NCBI GenBank assembly: GCA_012727685.1
Contig: JAAYGO010000043.1
Location: 1-30,836 of the forward strand
DNA length: 30,836 nt
Source of the DNA: Bacillota bacterium
GTDB taxonomy: Bacteria > Bacillota > Dethiobacteria > DTU022
Direction of reading: 5' to 3'
Shown here: positions 15,337 to 22,524 of the stretch, piece after piece
Layout: each line of letters begins with the position of its first letter
Numbering within the stretch: the stretch's first letter is position 1
Translations under genes and position numbers: made by a program
Notes under the pieces: generated by a model
What the model was told of the DNA's origin: nothing
The model's input: the letters and a program-made list of their open reading frames with translations, nothing else
The model's database searches: none

Positions 15337-16798
15337 CGCGCGAATCAAAAAAATTATTTACTGGTTAAGCTTGAGCTTAATAAGCCTGCTCAGCATGTTT
15401 ATGGCAGCAGGCTTATTTAGTAGCGCTCGCTTTGCGATTAGCGCCTTTGAATTCACGGTAGAGCTGATCCCCTTCCAGCGCGGCGAGACGGTCATCTTTT
15501 TGCCGCCTGTCGGAGAGCTGACGGCTGCCACACACCGCTGGCCTTTCCTGATCAAATTGACTCTCCTCAATGTGGATCTGGAGCTGCTTGCATCTGAGCT
15601 GGAAACACTGGATGAGGCGCAAAACCTGCACTTCTTTCTGGAGCAGCTCCAATCACAAATCGGATTCTATCTGCTGCGCATGGTGGCCATCACTTTTATC
15701 TGCGGCGCGCTATCGGTTTTCTTGCTGCTGCGCCCAAAGCGCAAATGGTTAATCGCAATTGGAGGCCTGCTGGCGGGATCTTTTTTCCTGCTGCTTTTTT
15801 GGAGCACCATCTATTTGCCTTACGACTACGATGCCTTTAATCAGCCCCGCTATACCGGAGCGATCAGCGCGGCGCCATGGGTGATTAACCTCTCGGAACA
15901 GACCGTGGCCGCCATCAAATCGATGGGAAAGCAACTGGAAGTAGCCGCCGTCAACCTGCACAGCCTGGCGCAGCAGTTGGAACAGATCCGCTTCTCCGAA
16001 CCGGCAGATGGCCTGCGGGTGCTTCATGTTTCCGATATTCACAACAATCCGGCGGCTTTCGATTTCATTGAAAAAGCAGTCGGCACTTTCCAAATCGATT
16101 TGATTATTGATACCGGTGACCTGACCGACTATGGCAGCAGCCTCGAGGCAGAGTTAATCACGCGCCTGACCGCCCTGCCTGTCCCCTATGTTTTTATACC
16201 GGGCAACCACGATTCCCCCCAGGTGATTGAAACCATGCGTCAAAAAGGGGCCATTGTCCTCGAAGGCGAGACCGTTGAGATCCTGGGGCTGCGCATCTTC
16301 GGCATTGCCGACCCTTCCGCAAGCGGGCCGGAGGTGGCGATCGCCTCCGAAGAGTATCTGCGTTCTTGCGGCCGGGAGGCATACCGGTTACTGCTCAATG
16401 AGGAGATAGAGCCGGACATTGTGGCGGTCCACAATCCCCTAGCCGGAGAAGGCTTTTCCGGTCAGGTGCCTCTGATCTTAAGCGGTCACACGCACCGCGC
16501 CCGGGTGACGCTGGAGAGCACTATTTCCATTAACGCCGGCACTACCGGCGCCGCGGGAGTGCGCGGGCTCTACGCGCCCGGTGAGAATCCCTACAGCATG
16601 GTTGTTCTCTATTTTGACAGGAGCGAAGGCGAAAGGCAGACCCTGGTGATGGCCGATCTGCTCAGCGTGCACCAGAACCAGGATTCTTTTACCCTGCAGC
16701 GCTACTATAACCAAAACAGCCTGCAGCCGGTAACCATGGAATCCAGCCACGGCGCGGGGGAGGAGCAGGACGAAGCCGAGCAGCCGGATATAAGGTAA
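15326..16798 (+). CDS. Membrane-anchored calcineurin-like metallophosphoesterase, apparent CTG start
   Basis: The product is about 490 residues. An N-terminal membrane helix (about 11-35), an intervening region of about 75 residues and two further hydrophobic segments (about 110-155) precede a calcineurin-like phosphoesterase domain (about 225-430). The metal-binding motifs are in order: 'VSDIHNN', 'DTGDLTDYG', 'GNHDS', a single His in 'VAVHNPLAGEG' and 'GHTHRA'. Substrate is unknown. For the start, ATG/GTG are absent and TTG 15371 would delete the basic residues before the first helix and lacks a ribosome site. CTG 15326 sits 8 bases behind a perfect GGAGGAG (15311-15317) and gives a classic signal-anchor N-terminus (KFNARIKK). 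It overlaps cinA by 11 bases, so the genes are coupled. The acidic C-terminal tail may be disordered. Confidence 0.85.
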   Translation: MKFNARIKKIIYWLSLSLISLLSMFMAAGLFSSARFAISAFEFTVELIPFQRGETVIFLPPVGELTAATHRWPFLIKLTLLNVDLELLASELETLDEAQNLHFFLEQLQSQIGFYLLRMVAITFICGALSVFLLLRPKRKWLIAIGGLLAGSFFLLLFWSTIYLPYDYDAFNQPRYTGAISAAPWVINLSEQTVAAIKSMGKQLEVAAVNLHSLAQQLEQIRFSEPADGLRVLHVSDIHNNPAAFDFIEKAVGTFQIDLIIDTGDLTDYGSSLEAELITRLTALPVPYVFIPGNHDSPQVIETMRQKGAIVLEGETVEILGLRIFGIADPSASGPEVAIASEEYLRSCGREAYRLLLNEEIEPDIVAVHNPLAGEGFSGQVPLILSGHTHRARVTLESTISINAGTTGAAGVRGLYAPGENPYSMVVLYFDRSEGERQTLVMADLLSVHQNQDSFTLQRYYNQNSLQPVTMESSHGAGEEQDEAEQPDIR

Positions 16799-16970
16799 GG
16801 GGAGAGACACGCCCCTTTGGATCCAGCTTTTTCTCTCCCATTCATGATGCGATATGCCCGCCAGTGAGAAAAACTCCACCTTTGGCAGGATAAAAGCGCT
16901 GCTTGCAGAACTCTAGTAGCGATTACCGGATTATGCCAGCAATAAGTTTGGTAAAAGGTGACAGTTGACG

Positions 16971-17543
16971 ATGCGATTATTCATTGCGGCAGATCTGACC
17001 GTGCAGCAAAAAAAAGAGGTCTCGGCTTTTCAGCGGCGCCTCTCCACTTATTTGGAAGGAGTTAAATGGGTCCGGGAAGAGGGGCTGCACCTGACCCTGA
17101 AATTTTTAGGTGAAGTGGATCCCGGGCGCATTGCAGATCTGGAGGCGGCCATGGCCGCTGTGGCAGAAGAGATTTCTCCCTTCCAGATGCGCTGTGGTGG
17201 GGTCGGTGTTTTCCCGCCCTCTGGCCGGGCCCGGGTAATCTGGGCCGGCTTGCAGGAGGGTGCGGCGGAGCTTGCGAAGACGGCAGCCACACTGGAAAAG
17301 AAGCTGCTTTGTCGTGGCTTCCCGCGCAGCGATCGCCCATTCAAGCCGCACCTGACCCTGGGCCGGGTGCGTGATCCTCTGCCGGAACAGGTGATTCGAA
17401 GATTCATCTTGCAAGAAAGTTCTTTTCTAAGCTCGCCGGCGTTGATTGATGCCATCACCCTTTACCAGAGCAATCTCACCCCGCAGGGAGCGTTTTATAA
17501 AGCTTTACGGAGATATTATTTAACTGAAAATGCAGGAAAATAA
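16971..17543 (+). CDS. thpR: RNA 2',3'-cyclic phosphodiesterase (2H family)
   Basis: The 190-residue LigT/ThpR-family protein of the 2H phosphoesterase superfamily hydrolyses RNA 2',3'-cyclic phosphates to 2'-phosphates and can act as an RNA ligase in vitro. The two signature HxT motifs are intact: 'HLTLKFLGEV' with His40/Thr42 and 'HLTLGRV' with His127/Thr129. The protein begins MRLFIAADL, as family members do, so I choose ATG 16971 with AAGGTGA (16954-16960) rather than TTG 16965. Length is normal for the family. It is probably cotranscribed with recA, whose start is 60 bases downstream. Confidence 0.92.
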   Translation: MRLFIAADLTVQQKKEVSAFQRRLSTYLEGVKWVREEGLHLTLKFLGEVDPGRIADLEAAMAAVAEEISPFQMRCGGVGVFPPSGRARVIWAGLQEGAAELAKTAATLEKKLLCRGFPRSDRPFKPHLTLGRVRDPLPEQVIRRFILQESSFLSSPALIDAITLYQSNLTPQGAFYKALRRYYLTENAGK

Positions 17544-17603
17544 TGCTTAGATCCAGAACAATTATTTTGAGCGTTGATGGACCCGAATCAAGGGGGTATT
17601 GGA

Positions 17604-18650
17604 ATGGAAAAGGAAAAAGCGCTAGAAATGGCTTTGCTGCAAATTGAAAAGCAATTTGGTAAAGGTTCAATCATGCGCCTCGGGCAGGGCGTCAAGCCGG
17701 GTATAGATGTAATCTCCACCGGATGCCTGGCTTTGGACGTGGCCCTGGGTATCGGGGGACTGCCGCGCGGGAGAGTAATTGAGATCTTTGGCCCAGAGTC
17801 GTCGGGAAAGACCACGGTGGCGCTCCATGTAATCGCGGAGGCGCAAAAAGCGGGCGGATATGCCGCTTTTATCGATGCCGAACATGCGCTGGACCCCCAC
17901 TATGCTTCCAAGGTCGGTGTGAATATCGAGGAACTCCTGGTATCGCAGCCCGATACCGGGGAGCAGGCCTTGGAGATCGCCGAAGCGCTGGTCCGCAGCA
18001 GCGCCATTGATGTTTTGGTGATCGACTCGGTGGCGGCACTGGTGCCGCGGGCGGAAATCGAGGGAGAGATGGGGGACGCACACGTGGGGCTGCAGGCGCG
18101 CTTAATGAGCCAGGCGCTGCGCAAACTCTCCGGAGCAATCAGCAAGTCGAGGACTACGGCAATTTTCATTAACCAGATCCGCGAAAAGGTAGGCGTGATG
18201 TTTGGTAATCCCGAAGTGACCCCGGGAGGCAGGGCATTAAAGTTCTATGCCTCGGTGCGCCTCGATATACGCCGGGTAGAGTCGCTTAAAGTGGGGAGCG
18301 ATCAAGTGATCGGCAGCCGCACCCGGGCTAAAGTGGTTAAAAACAAGGTGGCGCCTCCGTTTAAGGTGGCTGAGTTTGACATCCTTTACGGTCAGGGCAT
18401 CTCCACCGAAGGCTCTCTGATCGATCTGGGGTTCGAGTATAAGATCATTACTAAAAGCGGGGCCTGGTATTCGTATGGTGAAGAGCGGCTGGGACAGGGA
18501 CGCGAAAATGTGCGCGAATTCTTGAAGAATAATCCCGACCTGGCCGCTGAAATTGAATTGAAAGTGCGGGAAGTCTGCGGATTAATCCGGCCGGTGGAGG
18601 CAGAAACCGCACCGTCAGCCGAAAGCGTAAAAAAAGAGGAAGGAAAGTAA
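17604..18650 (+). CDS. recA: Recombinase RecA
   Basis: The 348-residue RecA carries out homologous pairing and strand exchange and triggers LexA self-cleavage. Walker A GPESSGKT is at 63-70, Walker B is in 'IDVLVIDSVAAL', and DNA-binding loops L1/L2 are represented by 'GDAHVGLQARLMSQALRKL' and 'FINQIREKVGVMFGNPEVTPGGRALKFY'. The C-terminus is short and ends in an acidic/basic tail. ATG 17604 has an optimal AAGGGGG at 17590-17596; ATG 17577 and TTG 17574 upstream lack one. I could not find a GAACNNNNGTTC-type LexA box within 100 bases upstream, so SOS control, if present, must come from a promoter further up. Confidence 0.98.
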   Translation: MEKEKALEMALLQIEKQFGKGSIMRLGQGVKPGIDVISTGCLALDVALGIGGLPRGRVIEIFGPESSGKTTVALHVIAEAQKAGGYAAFIDAEHALDPHYASKVGVNIEELLVSQPDTGEQALEIAEALVRSSAIDVLVIDSVAALVPRAEIEGEMGDAHVGLQARLMSQALRKLSGAISKSRTTAIFINQIREKVGVMFGNPEVTPGGRALKFYASVRLDIRRVESLKVGSDQVIGSRTRAKVVKNKVAPPFKVAEFDILYGQGISTEGSLIDLGFEYKIITKSGAWYSYGEERLGQGRENVREFLKNNPDLAAEIELKVREVCGLIRPVEAETAPSAESVKKEEGK

Positions 18651-18662
18651 CCGCCCGCCAAG

Positions 18663-19139
18663 ATGCAAGATCCGTCATCCATAAAAGAAGCCCGTTCCAA
18701 ACTATTGCGCTGGCTCGGTTACCGGCAGAGAAGTATTCAGGAGGCACAGCTTTATCTAGAGAAAAAAGGTTTTTCCGCGCCGGTAATTGAGGCGGTCATC
18801 GCAGAGATGCTTAATTACGGCTACCTTGATGATGAACGCTTTGCCGGCGAGATGATGGAGAGCTACTATCAACGCGGTTACGGACCGCGCCGGGTTTGTC
18901 AAGTTTTGCGGCATAAAGGGATTGACTTAAAAATTATTGAACGGCTGCTGCCGCAATATTTTACACCAGAAAATGAGCTGGCCCTCTGCCGGGAGGCGCT
19001 GGAAAAGAAGGTGGGCCGTGCTCCCGGTGAAGCAGATCGGCAGTGGCTCCGGCGACAGTCGGCTTTCCTGGCCAGACGCGGTTTTCACAGCGCGGTAATC
19101 CTAAAAGTGCTGCAGGATTACGGCCTGGCCGAACTATAG
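18663..19139 (+). CDS. recX: Regulatory protein RecX
   Basis: This 158-residue RecX-family protein is made of tandem three-helix repeats. 'LLRWLGYRQRSIQEAQLYLEKKGFSAPVIEAVIAEMLNYGYLDDERFAGEMMES' contains the conserved 'YLDDxRFA' element, and 'RGYGPRRVCQVLRHKGID' is the typical second repeat. RecX caps or destabilises RecA filaments and modulates recombinase activity. It starts 12 bases after the recA stop; its own ribosome site is poor (GGAAGGAAAG lies about 14 bases or more upstream), so expression probably depends on read-through coupling from recA, which would keep RecX below RecA levels. Confidence 0.9.
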   Translation: MQDPSSIKEARSKLLRWLGYRQRSIQEAQLYLEKKGFSAPVIEAVIAEMLNYGYLDDERFAGEMMESYYQRGYGPRRVCQVLRHKGIDLKIIERLLPQYFTPENELALCREALEKKVGRAPGEADRQWLRRQSAFLARRGFHSAVILKVLQDYGLAEL

Positions 19140-19147
19140 GCGGCATC

Positions 19148-19176
19148 TTGACATAACATTGTTAAAAAGGTACAAT
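19148..19176 (+). promoter_or_regulatory. Strong SigA promoter between recX and rny
   Basis: A perfect TTGACA (19148-19153), a 17-base spacer and TACAAT (19171-19176) begin 8 bases after the recX stop. This is the best -35/-10 pair in the window. Transcription should start near 19183, giving a leader of about 220 nt before the rny start codon. Confidence 0.85.
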
Positions 19177-19182
19177 GACTAG

Positions 19183-19380
19183 GGCTAGGTAATATTAGGC
19201 AACTTATCGGACACTGATTCTTGCTTCATGACTTAAAAGAGAAGGCTTGGTGCCTATTTAGGCCTGACCAATAGATTTAAAAGCATAAAGACTGCTTTGC
19301 AATAAGGTACAGGTAAATTTTAACTTTGTACCGACCCTTCTCTTTTAAGCTGTGTGCGACCAACACAGCTTAATTTTTTA
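19183..19380 (+). ncRNA. Structured RNA (small RNA or rny leader) ended by an intrinsic terminator
   Basis: The region from the predicted start to the terminator can fold extensively. A perfect 14-bp stem P1 forms between CTTAAAAGAGAAGG (19232-19245) and CCTTCTCTTTTAAG (19336-19349). It encloses three local hairpins: 19247-19271 (TTGGTGCCT with AGGC-ctg-ACCAA), 19280-19298 (AAAGCA/TGCTTT) and 19306-19332 (GGTAC/GTACC), giving a four-way-junction layout. A 50-nt 5' tail precedes P1. The 3' strand of P1 shares five bases with the terminator stem, so the two compete in part. I match it to no riboswitch class I know; no T-box GGTGG, GEMM or ydaO core is visible. It could be a free small RNA of about 197 nt, including a 6S-like RNA, or an attenuator for rny. 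Confidence 0.55.
19345..19379 (+). terminator. Intrinsic terminator upstream of rny
   Basis: TTAAGCTGTGT (19345-19355) pairs perfectly with ACACAGCTTAA (19363-19373) around a 7-nt loop and is followed by six Ts (19374-19379). It lies only 24 bases before the rny start codon, so transcripts from the upstream promoter must read through it to express rny. Confidence 0.85.
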
Positions 19381-19403
19381 ATTGAAACGGAGGTGGAATA
19401 AAT

Positions 19404-20939
19404 ATGTTAGGGTATGTGCTAGCGACAATTGCTGCCCTGGCTGTCGGCATCATTGCCGGTTACTATATCCGAAAACTAATCGCCGAAGCCCGGATCACTT
19501 CTGCGGAAGAGGCGGCCAAAAAGATCCTTGAAGAAGCGGAACAAGAAGCAAATGCTCTCAAGCGTGAAAAATACCTGGAAGCAAAAGAAGAAGCGCACCG
19601 CCTGCGCAATGAGATGGAAAGGGAAAGCAGGGAAAGGCGCGTTGAATTACAGCGCTTTGAACGCCGGTTAATGCAGAAAGAAGAAAGCCTCGATCGCAAA
19701 ACCGGCTTTATCGAACGGAAAGAAGAAGAACTGCGTAGGAAAGAGGAAGATAACAGGCAAAAACAGGAGAAGTTGGATCGCCTTTGCCGGCAGCAACAGG
19801 CTGAACTGGAAAAAATATCAAATATGACCATGGATGAAGCCAAAGAGCTGCTGTTGCAGCGGGCCCGGGAAGAAATAACCCATGAAATGGCAATCATGGT
19901 CAAAGAGGTTGAAAATCAAGCCAAATCCGAAGCGGAGAAACGCGCCCGTGAAGTTGTCACCATGGCGATCCAGCGTTGTGCCGCGGATCACGTCTCCGAA
20001 TCAACCGTTTCCGTAGTCAACCTGCCCAATGATGAGATGAAAGGGCGGATTATCGGACGCGAAGGGCGCAATATCAGGACACTGGAAACCCTGACCGGGG
20101 TTGATCTGATTATTGATGATACACCGGAAGCGGTGATCTTGTCGGGCTTCGATCCGATACGCCGGGAGATTGCCCGTTTAGCCCTGGAAAAATTGATCAG
20201 CGACGGCCGCATTCATCCGGCGCGGATCGAAGAAATCGTGGAAAAAACGCGCAAAGAAGTGGAGAACCAGATCCGGGAAGAAGGAGAGCAGGCTACATTT
20301 GAAACGGGGGTCCACGGGTTGCATCCCGAACTGATCATGCTGCTGGGCAAATTGCGTTACCGGACCAGTTACGGTCAGAATGTCCTGCAGCATTCCATTG
20401 AAGTAGCCCATCTGGCCGGGACAATGGCCGCAGAATTAGGCCTGGATATCAATTTTGCCAAACGGGCCGGTTTGCTGCACGATATCGGGAAAGCGGTGGA
20501 CCATGAAACCGAAGGTTCACATGTCACTACCGGTGCGGAGCTGGCAAAAAAATACCGGGAGTCGCCGGAAATTGTCAATGCCATTTCCGCCCATCACGGG
20601 GATACCGAGTTTCAAACCCTGGAAGCAGTGCTGATTCAAGCGGCGGACGCCGTTTCAGCAGCACGGCCGGGAGCAAGGCGTGAAACCCTGGAGACTTACA
20701 TCAAGCGGCTGCTCAAATTGGAGGAGATCGCCAATTCCTTCGAGGGAGTCGATAAGGCCTACGCCATCCATGCCGGAAGGGAAATCAGAATTATCGTTAA
20801 ACCGGACCGCATTGATGATTATACCTCGATCCAGATGGCCCGGGACATTGTGAAAAAGATCGAAAGTGAACTCGAGTATCCGGGCCAAATTAAGGTGACC
20901 GTAATCAGGGAAACAAGGGCTGTTGATTACGCCAAGTAA
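19404..20939 (+). CDS. rny: Ribonuclease Y
   Basis: The 511-residue membrane-anchored endoribonuclease initiates mRNA decay in many Bacillota. One N-terminal membrane helix (about 2-22) is followed by a long charged coiled coil (about 28-190, rich in Glu/Lys/Arg), a KH RNA-binding domain with 'GRIIGREGRNIR' (from about residue 214), and an HD hydrolase domain with 'HSIEVAHLAG' and the metal-binding HD pair His359-Asp360 in 'LLHDIGKAVDHE'. Length and domain order are standard. ATG 19404 has GGAGGTGG in front. The preceding terminator implies attenuation, or expression from read-through of the recA-recX transcript. ymdB, its usual neighbour, lies two genes downstream. Confidence 0.97.
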   Translation: MLGYVLATIAALAVGIIAGYYIRKLIAEARITSAEEAAKKILEEAEQEANALKREKYLEAKEEAHRLRNEMERESRERRVELQRFERRLMQKEESLDRKTGFIERKEEELRRKEEDNRQKQEKLDRLCRQQQAELEKISNMTMDEAKELLLQRAREEITHEMAIMVKEVENQAKSEAEKRAREVVTMAIQRCAADHVSESTVSVVNLPNDEMKGRIIGREGRNIRTLETLTGVDLIIDDTPEAVILSGFDPIRREIARLALEKLISDGRIHPARIEEIVEKTRKEVENQIREEGEQATFETGVHGLHPELIMLLGKLRYRTSYGQNVLQHSIEVAHLAGTMAAELGLDINFAKRAGLLHDIGKAVDHETEGSHVTTGAELAKKYRESPEIVNAISAHHGDTEFQTLEAVLIQAADAVSAARPGARRETLETYIKRLLKLEEIANSFEGVDKAYAIHAGREIRIIVKPDRIDDYTSIQMARDIVKKIESELEYPGQIKVTVIRETRAVDYAK

Positions 20940-20965
20940 TGCAGCCTTTGCTGCTAACTTTTGCT

Positions 20966-20990
20966 GTGCCCTTAACCGGGCACTTTTTTA
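20966..20990 (+). terminator. Intrinsic terminator after rny
   Basis: GTGCCC (20966-20971) pairs with GGGCAC (20978-20983) around TTAACC, followed by TTTTTTATTTTTT. This ends the rny transcript, so the downstream gene needs its own promoter or read-through. Confidence 0.85.
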
Positions 20991-21057
20991 TTTTTTGGGC
21001 AGGAATTTATCGGCACGATATTGAATAAGAGAGAACCAAGATAAAGGAGGCTACTAG

Positions 21058-21573
21058 ATGCAGGGTGAATCACTTGAAGAGTCATATCACATCAATCTGG
21101 TCATCAATATCCTGATCCGCTACCCGGAAATTTTTACGGTAATGTATAACCTGGAATCATCCTCATTCAATTTGTCATATATGATCAATAAACGGTTAAC
21201 TAGGGACAAATACATGGAGCTGGCCCGGCTATTGGAGGAGAACCTGGAGGCTTACCGCTTTTTTAAGAAGAAGGAACGCCATCCGATAAAATTGCGCAAA
21301 AAATCTTTTAGCGGGTTTACGCAGCTCGAAATTATTTTACCCGGCGGCAGCCAGTTGAACGGAGAAATAGGTTTAATTACCTCCATCATGCGCGATAACT
21401 TTAAGGGTGATCTGATCAGCGAGATGCGCCTGGGAGATGACGACCTCTCCGAAGAGGAACCGGTTTCATGGGATGAGCTATTGGAGTTACTATTGAACCG
21501 AAATCCGGACAGCCATGCGAAGAAACTGTTTGCTTTTCGTGATTCCGGCAAAGTATACGTTTATGATAAATAA
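21058..21573 (+). CDS. Unrecognised 171-residue soluble protein between rny and ymdB
   Basis: I do not recognise this protein. It has no signal peptide or membrane segment. The N-terminal 85 residues look all-helical ('SLEESYHINLVINILIRYPEI', 'DKYMELARLLEENLEAYRFFKKK'). Residues about 85-115 contain a beta-like, glycine-rich stretch ('FTQLEIILPGGSQLNGEIGLI'), and an acidic segment ('LGDDDLSEEEPVSWDELLELLL') lies at about 122-145. The start codon ATG 21058 is behind a perfect AAAGGAGG (21043-21050), so it is clearly translated. It sits after the rny terminator and 64 bases before ymdB. A weak -35/-10 candidate (TTGGGC at 20996, GATATT at 21018) is the only promoter I can offer. A function in RNA decay or sporulation would be guesswork. 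Confidence 0.85.
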   Translation: MQGESLEESYHINLVINILIRYPEIFTVMYNLESSSFNLSYMINKRLTRDKYMELARLLEENLEAYRFFKKKERHPIKLRKKSFSGFTQLEIILPGGSQLNGEIGLITSIMRDNFKGDLISEMRLGDDDLSEEEPVSWDELLELLLNRNPDSHAKKLFAFRDSGKVYVYDK

Positions 21574-21637
21574 GAGGAAAAAATTTTGTCGCTTCCTGTC
21601 AGATAATTAAGAAATATCTGTAAAGTAGGTTGTAACT

Positions 21638-22426
21638 ATTCTAAAAGTTTTATTTATTGGCGATGTGGTAGGCCGTCCGGGGCGGGAATGCCTGAAAAAA
21701 ATGCTGGCCGGGATCGTGCGCGAGTGGCAGGTTGACCTGGTGATCGCGAACGGTGAGAACGCTGCCGGCGGTTTCGGGATCACTGCCGCAGTCTTTCGGG
21801 AGCTGCGCGCAGCGGGTGTTGATCTGGTTACCGGGGGAAATCACATTTGGGACAATAAAGACGTATATACTTTTATAGACGTGGAAACACGCTTGCTCAG
21901 GCCGGCCAACTATCCTGCCGGCACCACACCGGGGCGCGGTGCAACGATTGTTAGAGTCAAGGATCAACCGGTAGGCGTGATTAATCTTTCCGGCCGGATA
22001 TTTATGCCGCCGATAGACTGCCCGTTCCGGCGGGCTGAGGAGGAGGTGTATAATCTTAAAAGCAAGACCAAAATAATTCTGGTCGATTTTCACGCGGAAG
22101 CCACTTCAGAAAAGCAGGCTTTGGGGTGGTTCCTTGACGGTAAGGTCAGCGCTTTAATCGGCACGCATACCCATGCGCAAACAGCCGATGAGCGGATTTT
22201 ACCCCAAGGAACGGCTTATATCTCTGACGCCGGTTTTACCGGATTATATAATTCAGTGCTTGGGGTTGATCCGGAAGCAGTCCTGTTCAAAATGTTGACC
22301 GGCCTGCCAAAGCGTTTTACCATTTCCTGCGGGGAGGAGATGCAGTTCAACGGGGTCATAGTAGAAATAGACCGGATCACCGGTAAGGCGCGTTCAATTA
22401 AACGGATACTCGAGGTGATTAGATAA
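21638..22426 (+). CDS. ymdB: YmdB-family metallophosphoesterase (TIGR00282), apparent ATT start
   Basis: The 262-residue binuclear-metal phosphodiesterase family has members that hydrolyse 2',3'-cyclic nucleotides; Bacillus YmdB influences biofilm and motility decisions. Motifs are 'LFIGDVVGRPGRE', 'NGENAAGGFGI', 'GGNHIWDNKD', 'DFHAEATSEKQALGW' and 'GTHTHAQTADERILPQGTAY'. The first ATG/GTG-type codon in frame is GTG 21665, but it falls after the 'FIGD' strand and would delete the first metal-binding Asp. The family begins M(R/K)ILFIGD; reading from ATT 21638 gives MLKVLFIGD, with AAAGTAGGT (21622-21630) as a fair ribosome site 7 bases upstream. An in-frame TAG at 21626 limits any other start. 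I therefore call ATT as initiation codon, with the caveat of possible sequence error. Confidence 0.88.
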   Translation: MLKVLFIGDVVGRPGRECLKKMLAGIVREWQVDLVIANGENAAGGFGITAAVFRELRAAGVDLVTGGNHIWDNKDVYTFIDVETRLLRPANYPAGTTPGRGATIVRVKDQPVGVINLSGRIFMPPIDCPFRRAEEEVYNLKSKTKIILVDFHAEATSEKQALGWFLDGKVSALIGTHTHAQTADERILPQGTAYISDAGFTGLYNSVLGVDPEAVLFKMLTGLPKRFTISCGEEMQFNGVIVEIDRITGKARSIKRILEVIR

Positions 22427-22460
22427 ACCGAAATAAACATTATAATCTTACAATTCTGAC

Positions 22461-22486
22461 AGGAAAATTTAGCTTTAATCTTGAAT
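22461..22486 (+). promoter_or_regulatory. SigH-like promoter before spoVS
   Basis: AGGAAAA (22461-22467) and GAAT (22483-22486) match the SigH pattern RnAGGAwWW - 11/12 - RnnGAAT with a 12-base spacer; only the first R of the -10 differs (C). It lies 39 bases before the spoVS start. spoVS of Bacillus is SigH-dependent, which supports the call. Confidence 0.55.
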
Positions 22487-22524
22487 GTATAACCATATAA
22501 ACCCGTAGAAGGAGGAATTCAACA

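Noticed and set aside
19183..19380. 6S RNA as a firm call for the recX-rny RNA
   Set aside because: 6S RNA is a long rod closed near its ends; here the perfect stem starts about 50 nt in and encloses only about 90 nt with three hairpins. Kept as an alternative, not a call.
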